From the IMG/VR virus record IMGVR_UViG_3300006754_000028, positions 1-50,740 of that record: 50,740 nt of DNA, one strand, 5' to 3'. This DNA is from a virus. The notes under the pieces were generated by a model. That model ran no database searches and was not told the origin of the DNA. It saw nothing but the letters and a program-made list of their open reading frames with translations. This document shows, in pieces, positions 25,495-34,136 of this stretch; position 1 is the stretch's first letter; every line of letters starts with the position of its first letter. The position numbers and the translations under genes are program-made.

Positions 25495-26574
25495 TTATGG
25501 CACGTCACAAGAACATGCTTGGATGAGTGGGTTATTGACGGCGAACTGAACTTCCAGGAAGACGTATGCGATATCAGCATCCATGTTCCCATGCATAGTA
25601 TGATCAGTGAACTTGGTAACGCGGAAGTCGTTGTTAGCATTGACCCAATACTGGATGCCGTTAGGGTTCAGAAGATATACGAAGTCAGCGTCACCAGTGT
25701 TACCAGCGGCAGCGATGCGGGCGTCGGTCATGAAACGGTTGGAGAAGTACTTCACACCGTTGATGACATGCACGGTCTTGTGCGCCTTGCCAGCGTCAAG
25801 GTCTTCAGGGCGGTACATCAGACCGCTCATCGTTCCGTATGTCCTGATCGCATCCCCGATGGCTACATGGTTGGTGATAGAGGTGACACCAAGAGAGATG
25901 CCCTCACTGTCATCAGCATAGCTGTCGGCGGTGATCTTCAATCTTTCAGCAACCTCCATATAATCAGTTCCAAATCCAGTGTGAGCCTCGAACTGGTTGT
26001 ACCAGTTGTCCTCGTCGTTGGTCGTATCCTCGACACGGGTGAGGTTCATGTATGTGACACCTGCCGCAGCCTGTGCAGTCGGGGTCTCAAATTGCAAGGC
26101 TCCATTTTCAAAACCACTAGAAGACAAACCAGTCTTACCACCGTTAAGTGTTCCCAGTCCAGTCAACGTCGCTACATCACCTACATAGAGCTGGCGTGAA
26201 ACACTGTTGTGGAATGACTGCAGAACGGCAGCGGTCGTGTCATTGACCCAGCGCTTTTTATCGGCATTCGACTGCATGCGATCCCTGTCGATGTGAGGCA
26301 GGATGATCGGCTTGACAACACGTGCCCAGTCGCCGTAAGCGAAATCGAAGGTCTCTTTCTTGGCGAGTGGAATCTCAAGATTGGTTCCGTCAAGCTGGGT
26401 GATGTCTGAGTGACCGCTTTTGATACGCGGTATGCGGACGTTGGTTCCACCTGATCGAACGACTCTGTTCTTGGAGCGCAGGGCTTCAAGAAGCGGATCC
26501 TTCGAGTAGAAAGAAGGTATCGACTTCTTTACAACATCAGGTACGGTAAAGTTGGCATATTCTAGTAAGCCCAT
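25495..26574 (-). CDS. Major capsid protein (HK97/P22-like fold)
   Basis: A 359-residue protein. The N-terminal part (TVPDVVKKSIPSFYSKDPLL), the early beta-rich segment (VRIPRIKSGHSDITQLDG), a long helix (WVNDTTAAVLQSFHNSVSR, about 110-130) and a C-terminal FLEVQFAVNNPLIQAC are typical of phage coat proteins of the HK97 fold. Length and position after the scaffold gene fit. It would assemble the icosahedral shell. Direct context: two scaffold-type genes upstream and a decoration gene downstream. Confidence 0.8.
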   Translation of the reverse strand: MGLLEYANFTVPDVVKKSIPSFYSKDPLLEALRSKNRVVRSGGTNVRIPRIKSGHSDITQLDGTNLEIPLAKKETFDFAYGDWARVVKPIILPHIDRDRMQSNADKKRWVNDTTAAVLQSFHNSVSRQLYVGDVATLTGLGTLNGGKTGLSSSGFENGALQFETPTAQAAAGVTYMNLTRVEDTTNDEDNWYNQFEAHTGFGTDYMEVAERLKITADSYADDSEGISLGVTSITNHVAIGDAIRTYGTMSGLMYRPEDLDAGKAHKTVHVINGVKYFSNRFMTDARIAAAGNTGDADFVYLLNPNGIQYWVNANNDFRVTKFTDHTMHGNMDADIAYVFLEVQFAVNNPLIQACSCDVP

Positions 26575-26594
26575 TTTAATTTCCTTTATTTAAA

Positions 26595-27473
26595 TTACAG
26601 ATCAAGAAGATGCTCTCCCCTCGCGAGAATGTCGTCATATGACATCTCTTGAAGGTTAAGCGTCGGCATATTTGGGGCCATTTCCCCGCCTGATACCAGA
26701 GCCTGTTTCGCCGCGTTGGGATCAGGTTTACGAACAGGAGCAACCTCCGCAACAGGCTGCTGTTGAGCCTGCTGTTTCTGACCGGGCTGGATTCCTCCTT
26801 TCCGGTACACAGTGATCTTGTATGCGTCAACCATTTTCTCATAGAGATTTTCTCCCTCGAAGCGATCATTGAACGACGGGTGCGTCAATGCCTTGTTAAA
26901 GGCACTCTTCACGTCATCGCTCTGACTCTCGTACTCAGAGTACTCCAATTCAAATAACTTGTGAGCCATCGAGACATTTTCTGTGGAAACCTGTGTGAAA
27001 GCACCATGAACCGTCTGATACTCCTGTATAATCGGCTCCAGATTGCCTCTCGCTGCCTCGTCAAGATTGTTGATTAACGTGGAATACTGTGTGGTCATGT
27101 CCTCATAGGCAAGGCGTTCAGCCTCCAGGTTGTCCTGCATGCCCTTGACATGGCTCAGTATAGGCTCCACATAGCGCCGTGCGTCATCTGGAATCGAGGC
27201 GACATCTATGTCGTCGAAGCTCTCAAATGTAAAGGCTTCTGGCTGATCATCTATTACAGCCTCTGGCTGCGCCGCATCAAGAGCCTCCGCCTGCTGCTGC
27301 AGATCCTCTACTGCAGGATCGTCAGATGATTGGGGCTGGCTCTCCTCCGAGACCTGCGGGGATTGCTCCTCCGAGACCTCCTGCGGCTCCTCCCGGAAGG
27401 AGAGGCTCGGCTGGCTGTCCTGCTGGGGCTGCTCCTGCTGGGGCAAGTTCGATTGTTCCGTTGTTAATTCCAT
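26595..27473 (-). CDS. Capsid scaffolding protein
   Basis: A 292-residue acidic protein. The first 90 residues are Gln/Glu/Ser-rich and disordered, followed by long helices (about 95-230) and a Gln-rich linker (QQAQQQPVAE), ending in a short element LNLQEMSYDDILARGEHLL that could dock on the coat. This is the standard scaffold plan, and it lies directly upstream of the coat gene. The ATG at 27473 has GAGGAGTTTATC before it, inside the 3' part of the preceding gene, so the two genes overlap by 152 bases in different frames. Confidence 0.7.
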   Translation of the reverse strand: MELTTEQSNLPQQEQPQQDSQPSLSFREEPQEVSEEQSPQVSEESQPQSSDDPAVEDLQQQAEALDAAQPEAVIDDQPEAFTFESFDDIDVASIPDDARRYVEPILSHVKGMQDNLEAERLAYEDMTTQYSTLINNLDEAARGNLEPIIQEYQTVHGAFTQVSTENVSMAHKLFELEYSEYESQSDDVKSAFNKALTHPSFNDRFEGENLYEKMVDAYKITVYRKGGIQPGQKQQAQQQPVAEVAPVRKPDPNAAKQALVSGGEMAPNMPTLNLQEMSYDDILARGEHLLDL

Positions 27474-27852
27474 TGATAAACTCCTCTAATTGGTCGGGTT
27501 GAGATAAGTCGTACAAGCCTGGATCAATCTGGTCGGCGATCTCCTGCATCTTGGCGATCAGCTCTGGCGTAATTTCAGAGGTAGCCGCATCCAGCATGCC
27601 TGCCTCCACCAGTTTGGCTGTGGCTGACTGCACCAGCTCAGGCGTCATTCCCATGCCGAACTCGTCCATCTCGACAGGCGGTGCGGGCGCATCCATTTGT
27701 TCCTCGACTGGTTGTTCTTCAATCTGTTCTGTTTCAGGCTGCATTTCAAACTCCTCTATTGCTGTTGATAGTTCCTGCTGTTTCTGCGAAAGCAGCGCCT
27801 CAAGTTCCGGCAGATCCATCGCCGCCATTTCATCTTCACTCGGTATCGCCAT
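27322..27852 (-). CDS. Acidic scaffold-associated protein overlapping the scaffold gene
   Basis: A 176-residue acidic protein: an N-terminal helix (DLPELEALLSQKQQEL), a Glu/Pro-rich linker, a helical segment (TPELVQSATAKLVEAGML) and a Gly/Ala/Pro-rich tail. The tail is the part that overlaps the scaffold gene in another frame. Similar small acidic proteins precede scaffolds in podoviruses. The ATG at 27852 overlaps the upstream gene by 17 bases. Function in assembly is inferred from place only. Confidence 0.65.
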   Translation of the reverse strand: MAIPSEDEMAAMDLPELEALLSQKQQELSTAIEEFEMQPETEQIEEQPVEEQMDAPAPPVEMDEFGMGMTPELVQSATAKLVEAGMLDAATSEITPELIAKMQEIADQIDPGLYDLSQPDQLEEFINGINNGTIELAPAGAAPAGQPAEPLLPGGAAGGLGGAIPAGLGGEPAPII

Positions 27853-28330
27853 TTTCCATAACCTCTTTCTGTTTTGTTTCTGTCATCGTCTTCCAGCGGC
27901 GGTACTGATCGTCACTCCATCCAGTGGCGGACGTGATGTCCATACGATCCACTTCCGCAGCCCACGCATCATTGCCTCCTTCAGCAAGCACCTTCTTCTG
28001 CTTTGCCGCAATGTCAAGGCTGTGCTCCCTGCCATCCTTCATCTCCTGCTCGGTGCAGACTGTCAGCTTGTTGTCCCTCTCCCACTTCTTGACATCGCGA
28101 CCGTCGCGGATCCTCATCCCCGCCTTCTTCTGCTTGTTCGTGAGGAGTTTGTCCTCAATCTCCAGCAAGTCGGCGAACACGGGGCCCACATGCCGAAACC
28201 TGAGTAGCTGCGGCAGGTAGTTGGACAGCCCTCCGCAACCGCATATCTGCGGCTTCTCCTGTTCCTCAACCTCGACGAGGTGCTCGGTGACCAGGTCGCA
28301 ACTGGTGCAGGCGTAGTAGTAGAGAGGCAT
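27836..28330 (-). CDS. FmdB-type zinc-ribbon protein
   Basis: A 164-residue protein starting MPLYYYACTSCDLVTEHLVE. The opening fits the FmdB/putative regulatory protein zinc ribbon: CxxC at 8-11 and CGC around 30-32. The remainder is a charged helical region. Such proteins occur between portal and coat genes in several environmental podoviruses; the role is unknown, possibly assembly. Its start overlaps the previous stop. Confidence 0.7.
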   Translation of the reverse strand: MPLYYYACTSCDLVTEHLVEVEEQEKPQICGCGGLSNYLPQLLRFRHVGPVFADLLEIEDKLLTNKQKKAGMRIRDGRDVKKWERDNKLTVCTEQEMKDGREHSLDIAAKQKKVLAEGGNDAWAAEVDRMDITSATGWSDDQYRRWKTMTETKQKEVMENGDTE

Positions 28331-28629
28331 CAGCAGCCCTCGCCCTTCAGGTGCATCTCGATGTTGGACAGCAACTCCTCGGGTATGTCGAAGTCGGACA
28401 GCGCAGCCATGATCTCCTTGACAGGAAGTTCGGGCATCTCCGACATATCCCCTTCGTCCATAGCCTGCTTATCCTCCTCGTCCATCATGCTCATCGCATA
28501 ATCCTCGGGAGGCATGTCGTAGTTGTCGTCACCCTTCATGCGGTCTGGTGCTCCAAGCAGGATGATCGATATGGATTCCTTCTTGGACTTCTTGTGGGGG
28601 TTGTCGTCGTTTCCGTAGTAGTTAGGCAT
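28330..28629 (-). CDS. Small acidic hypothetical protein in the head module
   Basis: A 99-residue protein starting MPNYYGNDDNPHKKSKKES with a Met/Asp/Glu-rich middle (MMDEEDKQAMDEGDMSEM). It is compact, highly acidic and mostly helical by eye. It lies between portal and zinc-ribbon genes with GGAGCATAAG as ribosome site. Possibly a minor head or assembly protein; not recognised. Confidence 0.65.
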   Translation of the reverse strand: MPNYYGNDDNPHKKSKKESISIILLGAPDRMKGDDNYDMPPEDYAMSMMDEEDKQAMDEGDMSEMPELPVKEIMAALSDFDIPEELLSNIEMHLKGEGC

Positions 28630-28630
28630 C

Positions 28631-30313
28631 TTATGCTCCTGGGAATGGTATGCCTGCCATCGGCGGCATCTGTTCTGGTTGTGGCTCGTCCTGTTCAGCC
28701 TCTTCCTTCATAATAGAGGGGCGAATGTTGAACATTTCTACTAGTTCCTTGGTTATCTCCCTCCAGTCCACCTCCTCTCCTGAAGGTGTCTGTGCGAGTG
28801 ACCCGAGAAGATCCACGAGTTGCTGTCTCCTGACAACCTTGTCCTCCATCAGCGGACTGAACGGAAGCACTCGGAACTTCGGCATGTTCTCAAGGAAGTC
28901 CCTGGCCAGAAGTTCTGGTGTGGCGTCGAGCTGCGTCTGCATAGCCAGCATAGCCAGGTCTATTCCTGAAGCATCTGGATTCGCCAGACACCAGCGGGTG
29001 ATCTCCGCTGCCTTGTCGAAACCTCTCTGGATAAACTTGACCAGCAGCCTGGTGCGCACCTGCATCCTGCCCTGTATCGACATCTGAATCATATTGGCTT
29101 CCGCCGCTGTACGGATGTTCTTGACCTCGCCACGCTGGAAGTCAGCCATTCCCGCAATGTTCTTGATGTGCGCCGAAGCCTGTCCAAGATGGTTGTTGAA
29201 GTCGAAGGTGGTGGGCATCTCAGGGGTCACGAAGATCATGTCACCCACAAGCGACTGACCGTCGGTCTCGACAGGTACTGGCTCCCAGGTTGCGCTTTTC
29301 ATGAAGCGACTGGCATCTTCCTCCGAAGGGAACATCGCCTTGTCGTAAAACATACGGCGGGGCAGGCGTCGGACTATCTCTCTCCTGGCACTGACCAGTT
29401 CATTGATGTCCTGCTGCAGAGGGGCTATCAGGGTAGCATCAGGGATGCCTCGAATGCGTCCCACACCAGGGTGGAAGCACAGTTGATCGTATGGATTGCC
29501 GTAGGGCGCGGCGGTCTCCATCACTATCTGCTTGGTTCCCATGTGGATGTGGTACAGCTTCTTCTCACGGAAGTCCCAGTACTCATGCATCGTCACATAT
29601 TCCTTCATTCCCTTGCGGCGTATCTCCTGCTCCTGGTCGTTTGACTGGTAGTCCTCGATCAGGCTCCTGGGATAGGTGTCGGGCTTGATGACCCTGTTGC
29701 CGCTAAGTGTGTACGAACCGTCCTCGACCCTCGCCCTGACCTGTGATTCATGAAGGATGAACCTCTCCGAAGCCCATGAAATGTCGCTGATGCGCCGAGC
29801 CACAGAGTCAAACTGAACCTCCCACGGCATCTTCAGCCGCCATATCACACGCCCCAGCTCCCTAGACCAGGTGATCTTGCGGATGGCTCCAGAGGAAAAG
29901 AGCATCGCGTGGAGAACTGCCTCCCTTGACATCTCATCCATGTCATCTTTTTCAGCCATCCAATTCAGAACCGCAGCTATGCGCCGCCCTGAGAAGGTTA
30001 TATCCTCGCTTCTTTGTGGAATTTCGTATGATCGCTGACGCGCATCCAAGACTTCGCACTGGGGCAAATCCAATGCGAGGGCAGAAATGATGGTGTCGAT
30101 GATGGGAAAAACCTCATTCTGCTCCGCGTTGTAATTGCTAAGCTCTGGAAAAGGACTCGTTCCGTCACCCTCCCAGAACTGGCCCCTCCAATATGCGAGG
30201 TTGCGAGCATCCTCCACAGCAACATGCTTTCTGTAGTGCTCCTCCGCATGATTGATGTGAGACATCAGCCTCGCCGCCTTCTTGGCAAACTCGTTCTTCT
30301 TGTCCTCAGTCAT
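28631..30313 (-). CDS. Portal protein
   Basis: A 560-residue protein starting MTEDKKNEFAKKAARLMSH at an ATGA overlap with the terminase stop. It has the usual portal plan: a helical N-terminus with YWRGQFWEGDG, a wing region, the segment ATLIAPLQQDINELVSARRE (stem-loop helix region) and a helical crown with MIQMSIQGRMQVRTRLLVKF. Twelve copies would form the DNA entry ring at one vertex. Length and position after the large terminase are typical of podoviruses. The frame is open 54 codons further upstream, inside the terminase gene, but lacks a better start. Confidence 0.8.
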   Translation of the reverse strand: MTEDKKNEFAKKAARLMSHINHAEEHYRKHVAVEDARNLAYWRGQFWEGDGTSPFPELSNYNAEQNEVFPIIDTIISALALDLPQCEVLDARQRSYEIPQRSEDITFSGRRIAAVLNWMAEKDDMDEMSREAVLHAMLFSSGAIRKITWSRELGRVIWRLKMPWEVQFDSVARRISDISWASERFILHESQVRARVEDGSYTLSGNRVIKPDTYPRSLIEDYQSNDQEQEIRRKGMKEYVTMHEYWDFREKKLYHIHMGTKQIVMETAAPYGNPYDQLCFHPGVGRIRGIPDATLIAPLQQDINELVSARREIVRRLPRRMFYDKAMFPSEEDASRFMKSATWEPVPVETDGQSLVGDMIFVTPEMPTTFDFNNHLGQASAHIKNIAGMADFQRGEVKNIRTAAEANMIQMSIQGRMQVRTRLLVKFIQRGFDKAAEITRWCLANPDASGIDLAMLAMQTQLDATPELLARDFLENMPKFRVLPFSPLMEDKVVRRQQLVDLLGSLAQTPSGEEVDWREITKELVEMFNIRPSIMKEEAEQDEPQPEQMPPMAGIPFPGA

Positions 30314-31935
30314 AAGTGACTTCCCCATGGAGTATTCTTGGGCTGACTTGCCAGACCATCTATTCGAGATTGTAACCGACGAAACGCCTCTGCCGCCAAT
30401 ATTTTTGGGTCTTTCTTCTTCTGCTTCCAACTGGATCCTCGGTGATTCATGTACGCCCAGGACGCTCCAGCCCACGCCGTAGCGAGATCGTAGTGACCGC
30501 CGCTGGCATCCCTCGACCTCTCAGCCCACTGCCCACGGTATGTCAGCAACTGACGCAGGCTCCTGGAACTGTGTATGGTGACGGATTCATCCTCGATGAG
30601 CTGCTGCATGTACCCCTCGGCTTCGCGCTTGGTCTTCACGCTGCTCCACCAACCTGGGGTGCGAGAGCGAGAACGGCTATGCCTGCTTGGAGTACGATGA
30701 AAAACACGCCTATAGCTAATATTAGGGTTGTCCACAAGATGAGATAGAACACTTTCGCCAACACCGTTCGCCTCCACATAGATCATCGCCTCGTTGTACC
30801 GCCTTCCCCACTCGCCAAGTTTCTGCGCCATCTGATAGGCGCTCATATGCCCCAGGTATTCTGCAGCCTGCTCGCACGTGCTGATGTTGAGGATGACCAC
30901 TCCGTAGTGGTCTCTCTCCGACCAGGATGAAGCGGGGTCAACGAAGATGATGTACTTGTCCTTTGGATCAGGCTCCTGGAACTGCACCCAGGGGTCGGTC
31001 TCGATGCCGAGACCAGTGCCTCCGTCCAGATCCTGCAGCCATCGCCTGAGAATAGACTGGTCATAGACGGCATCGCCAGTCATTGCCCAGCAGTCGTACT
31101 CGTTGATCGGATACTCCTGCTTGAACTTCTCGATGTTCCTGTTGCACTTCTGCAGACCGCTGACCTGCATCCAGTAAGCCTGACCAGGGGTTATCATCGG
31201 GTACTCGTCCCAGTATTCCTGGATGACCTTAGAGGGCTTCCACTTCGGGGGAACAGGCTTGCTGTACTCAGCTATCATTGTCCAGGGTATGAACACCTTC
31301 ATCCACTTGCTGTCTGGTCTTTCGCTTGCCATGCACAGCATGTGGAGTTGATCACCGTGGTGCTTGGGTGTAGATTCCGCCACGAAGAAACCGCCGTCTT
31401 CTGGCACTGCGTTCAGCACGGATGCCCACACCTCGTCGCCACCCTCCTCCTGCCACGAAGACAGCTCAGTGCCTAGCACTACCTGGACGGTCTCACCACG
31501 GAGAGGCTCGTCATCCTGCACCGAGGCTACGTCGAGTTTGCTGTCGATGTCAGGGAACTCCAAAGTCCTCTGCAGCTTTCCATGACGGCGAGGGCGTATG
31601 CTGGCAGGGCACGACTTGTAGAAGCGGTTAGCAATCTCAGCCAGGGATTTTGCGTTCTTTTTCTTGTGACCTATGATGGCGACCTGGCATCCAGTACGGA
31701 ACGCCGCGTGTTGGAATGCAACACCAGTAAAAAACGTAGACGAGCCTTCCTGGCGTGGCTTGATATGCACCAACCACTTCTGCTGTGCGTATGCAGCCTG
31801 CACCGCTGCAGCAAGGATCATCTGGTGATCCCATAGTCTGAACGGTTGCAGACCTTTGGACTTTGTTCTGATCTGCAGCATCGGCAGAAAAGCAGCGGGG
31901 TTCCAGAAGTCGGGATGTTCTGGAGGTATGATCAT
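30310..31935 (-). CDS. terL: Terminase large subunit
   Basis: A 541-residue packaging motor. The ATPase P-loop is the non-canonical KPRQEGSST (59-67) seen in many phage terminases, and VVLGTE (152-157) fits the Walker B position. The RNase H-like nuclease is represented by FVDPASSWS (about 328-336) and YVEANGVGES further on, giving two of the acidic metal ligands. It would cut concatemeric DNA and translocate it through the portal. An Arg/Ser-rich stretch (TPSRHSRSRSRTPG) inside the nuclease half is unusual. It overlaps the upstream small gene and the portal gene by four bases each. Confidence 0.85.
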   Translation of the reverse strand: MIIPPEHPDFWNPAAFLPMLQIRTKSKGLQPFRLWDHQMILAAAVQAAYAQQKWLVHIKPRQEGSSTFFTGVAFQHAAFRTGCQVAIIGHKKKNAKSLAEIANRFYKSCPASIRPRRHGKLQRTLEFPDIDSKLDVASVQDDEPLRGETVQVVLGTELSSWQEEGGDEVWASVLNAVPEDGGFFVAESTPKHHGDQLHMLCMASERPDSKWMKVFIPWTMIAEYSKPVPPKWKPSKVIQEYWDEYPMITPGQAYWMQVSGLQKCNRNIEKFKQEYPINEYDCWAMTGDAVYDQSILRRWLQDLDGGTGLGIETDPWVQFQEPDPKDKYIIFVDPASSWSERDHYGVVILNISTCEQAAEYLGHMSAYQMAQKLGEWGRRYNEAMIYVEANGVGESVLSHLVDNPNISYRRVFHRTPSRHSRSRSRTPGWWSSVKTKREAEGYMQQLIEDESVTIHSSRSLRQLLTYRGQWAERSRDASGGHYDLATAWAGASWAYMNHRGSSWKQKKKDPKILAAEAFRRLQSRIDGLASQPKNTPWGSHL

Positions 31936-32189
31936 AGAGGCTTGATAAGCCTGGGGAACGGCCCGTTGGGGGTGATGCTCTCAGTTATCTTCTTTTTCAT
32001 GGCGGGGTTTTCCTTCGGGATGGTTGTCATCTCCGCCTGCAGTATCATCCTCGCCTCCCTGATCAGCGTCGTCGCGCCGCGAACCGTGTCTGAGTCTATC
32101 TCCGCGCCGAGAAACTTGATGAACAAGTCCTGCACAGCCGTTCTCTGCCCCTTGAATGTCTGGAGGTCTAATCTTTCGTCAATTGCCAT
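31932..32189 (-). CDS. Probable small terminase subunit
   Basis: An 85-residue protein, MAIDERLDLQTFKGQRTAV, mostly helical, ending in a basic Pro-rich tail. It is the first gene of the leftward late operon and overlaps the large terminase start, the usual place for the small subunit that recognises DNA. It is short for that family (usually 120-180 residues) and no helix-turn-helix is obvious, so the call is positional. Confidence 0.45.
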   Translation of the reverse strand: MAIDERLDLQTFKGQRTAVQDLFIKFLGAEIDSDTVRGATTLIREARMILQAEMTTIPKENPAMKKKITESITPNGPFPRLIKPL

Positions 32190-32205
32190 TTGAGTGCTCC
32201 TGCAT

Positions 32206-32225
32206 TATGATATGCTTACATCATA
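32206..32225. promoter_or_regulatory. Inverted repeat in the divergent late/early intergenic region
   Basis: TATGAT and ATCATA form a perfect six-base inverted repeat separated by ATGCTTAC. The site lies in the 58 bp between the first late gene (leftward) and a rightward small gene, where promoters for both must lie. It could be an operator for a regulator of the late switch. No clear -35/-10 pair is seen. Confidence 0.35.
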
Positions 32226-32247
32226 GTCTATTAGCCTGGAGGGCACA

Positions 32248-32508
32248 ATGGCAAGAGCAGGATCCAGTTCATCAAAACCAAAGTCATCACCAAACCCACC
32301 CCAGCCCAAGTACTACGCCGAAGTAGCCCTGGTGTACGGAAGCGGTGAGAAAAAGATTTATTTCAACGACCAGAAAAGACTGGACAGGTTCATCATTGAC
32401 GTGACAAAGCGCAAGCTCGACGCCTATCCGCTACAGTTCGTTGACGCCGCTGGCAAGTGCTTCATAATCCGAAGTTTCCTCTTCATGGAAATCACGATTA
32501 ATTCCTGA
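32248..32508 (+). CDS. Small basic hypothetical protein
   Basis: An 86-residue protein with a Ser/Pro/Lys-rich flexible N-terminus (SSSKPKSSPNPPQPK) and a folded remainder (YYAEVALVYGSGEKKIYFND, then a helix RLDRFIIDVTKRKLDAY). CTGGAGGGCACA is the ribosome site. It is the only rightward gene in this stretch and its 3' end overlaps the convergent gene at 32431 by 78 bases. Unknown function. Confidence 0.65.
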   Translation: MARAGSSSSKPKSSPNPPQPKYYAEVALVYGSGEKKIYFNDQKRLDRFIIDVTKRKLDAYPLQFVDAAGKCFIIRSFLFMEITINS

Positions 32509-32838
32509 CCACTCCTGCAGGTACTCCTCTCCTGCCGACGCAGCCGCATCAAGTGCGTCTGCCACAGCCCCCTTTTTTTCAACCGCCGCCCTGTGCAGGT
32601 ACGGAACGACCGTGATCAGGCGAGCCATCATCGACGGGTCTCGCGGGTTCACCGCTTTCTGCCATCCCCGTTCCGTGTCGTACCATTCAAATTTTCCATA
32701 CCGATACTCCCAGCGGAAAATGACCCCGTCAGCAGCCTCGGTCTGTACTGTCTCATAGTATCTGGAGCCTTTGAACATGTTCTGTAGTCGGGTGCAGACT
32801 GATAGCAGTTTCTTTGCAGCCTCTGAGTATTCTGCCAT
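32431..32838 (-). CDS. Hypothetical protein, possibly coupled to an upstream HTH frame
   Basis: A 135-residue protein starting MAEYSEAAKKLLSVCTRLQ with GGAGAGAAA before the ATG. It has mixed helix and strand, aromatic-rich (FRWEYRYGKFEWYD) with an acidic C-terminus. Directly upstream and overlapping is a frame encoding an apparent helix-turn-helix; the A-rich GAGAGAAAATGG at the start would allow a -1 slip from that frame into this one. Function unknown. Confidence 0.6.
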   Translation of the reverse strand: MAEYSEAAKKLLSVCTRLQNMFKGSRYYETVQTEAADGVIFRWEYRYGKFEWYDTERGWQKAVNPRDPSMMARLITVVPYLHRAAVEKKGAVADALDAAASAGEEYLQEWSGINRDFHEEETSDYEALASGVNEL

Positions 32839-33086
32839 TTTCTCTCCAAATAATCAGACATGATGTCGAGTTCGCCGTAAAATATAGATAACGGTATATT
32901 GAGACCACGCAACCAGGTCTCTATGGTTTCCTTGGTTGGAAGCCTTCCATACCTGGCAAGTTGCCGGTATGAGTAGTAGGAGTATCCAATGCCCGAACAA
33001 AAGTCTGGAGCTGTCAATCTTGAAAAAGACAGTACCAACGGCCAGCGAAACCAAAACTCCTTGCGCGTCAAAATGTACACCCCCAA
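32649..33086 (-). CDS. Putative helix-turn-helix regulator frame
   Basis: In this frame the first about 80 residues contain an XRE/Cro-like pattern: LTAPDFCSGIGYSYYSYR, then ARYGRLPTKETIETWLRGLN and IPLSIFYGEL. After about residue 85 the frame overlaps the gene at 32431-32838 and the sequence looks like a shadow of it. Starts are non-ATG (TTG at 33086, GTG at 33080 or TTG at 33071, after a G-rich stretch). It may be a short repressor, or the N-terminal half of a protein continued by a -1 frameshift. It lies opposite the rightward gene at 33132, as a regulator at a divergent switch would. Confidence 0.4.
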   Translation of the reverse strand: MGVYILTRKEFWFRWPLVLSFSRLTAPDFCSGIGYSYYSYRQLARYGRLPTKETIETWLRGLNIPLSIFYGELDIMSDYLERKWQNTQRLQRNCYQSAPDYRTCSKAPDTMRQYRPRLLTGSFSAGSIGMENLNGTTRNGDGRKR

Positions 33087-33131
33087 AACATATATTACCC
33101 CCGAAACGATACATGGTCTAGGAGATTACAA

Positions 33132-34136
33132 ATGCCCATTGCAAAAGACACTGATGCCCGTTGGAAAGAGAACCATATTACGGTATACAAAAGATACAGC
33201 GAAGGAATGATACATTCCGAAAGGCAGTCTAGCTGGGGAATGAGATGCGGACTATACCACAGAAAGGTCTCTGGACGTAGGATGTACCTGCCACTGGTGC
33301 TGTGCGGGCCCCTGCAGATCGGGCTGACAACGCACGACGTGTTCGTCTGCTGCAAACACAAGTGGGTTTTCCTGGGGCGCAACGGTCGTATCTGGAGGCT
33401 AGAAGGATTCAAACTGCCGAAGAAAGCACCCACCCTTGGTGACATGGTGCAGGAGGGCATTGTCATATGGGCGGACACGCTCTCCCGTCTGATAGTGGAC
33501 AGGCTTACACCAGAACAGATCGTCGAACCGATGCACCAGGCCTGCCAGAGGTACAGGCACATCTGCCGTGAGCTGGTGACCAAGAGGATAATGGACGCCG
33601 CAAGCATGGGCAGGAAAAGGGGGATGGAGTACTACGCGAAGGCTGTGTCGCCCGACTGGACTAAGGGTGACCTGGTGACGCCGAGGGTTCCTAACGTGCA
33701 GCATGCCGTACTGTTCAGCTTGGTGCTTGCCTTGGAATCAGATACGGCGGCAGACCTGATCGAACTGGCTGCCTTCATCGAGCACCGGTTGCCCTTGTAC
33801 AACCGCCAAGCCTGCCAGGCTATCTATCAGTCCAGCGTTGAACTGTTGGCAAAGCTCTGCCCCGCCTGGTGGGCGCAGTCTTTCCTGTGCCCGTGGCACA
33901 CGGTCGGCAGCATCGAGCGGTTGTTCAAAGCGCAGTTCTGCAGGATAGTCAACGACTCCTGGGTACGTGAAGTCCCCGTCACGGCGGTCACTGGGCTGAA
34001 GGTCAACATAGACCTCAACCCAGAAACCAAATTGCTGATAGACGATCCCAACGCCAGGAATGTGGAGGAGTGGGGATACGACGACAGGGAGCCAGTCGAA
34101 CTCCATGAGATCGAGATCAACCCCAGGAGTTTCTAA
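33132..34136 (+). CDS. Hypothetical protein (334 aa)
   Basis: A 334-residue basic protein starting MPIAKDTDARWKENHITVY. The N-terminal 120 residues are Trp-, Cys- and Arg-rich (HDVFVCCKHKWVFLGRNGRI), the middle is helical (ACQRYRHICRELVTKRIMDA and following) and the C-terminus is acidic. No catalytic motif is recognised. It is a single rightward gene whose stop overlaps the stop of a convergent gene, so it is probably its own transcription unit. GGAGATTACAA is the ribosome site. Confidence 0.7.
   Translation: MPIAKDTDARWKENHITVYKRYSEGMIHSERQSSWGMRCGLYHRKVSGRRMYLPLVLCGPLQIGLTTHDVFVCCKHKWVFLGRNGRIWRLEGFKLPKKAPTLGDMVQEGIVIWADTLSRLIVDRLTPEQIVEPMHQACQRYRHICRELVTKRIMDAASMGRKRGMEYYAKAVSPDWTKGDLVTPRVPNVQHAVLFSLVLALESDTAADLIELAAFIEHRLPLYNRQACQAIYQSSVELLAKLCPAWWAQSFLCPWHTVGSIERLFKAQFCRIVNDSWVREVPVTAVTGLKVNIDLNPETKLLIDDPNARNVEEWGYDDREPVELHEIEINPRSF

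Noticed and set aside
32854-33114. 86-residue frame MYRFGGNICFGGVHFD on the - strand
   Set aside because: It overlaps the more protein-like HTH frame and shows no ribosome site or family pattern.
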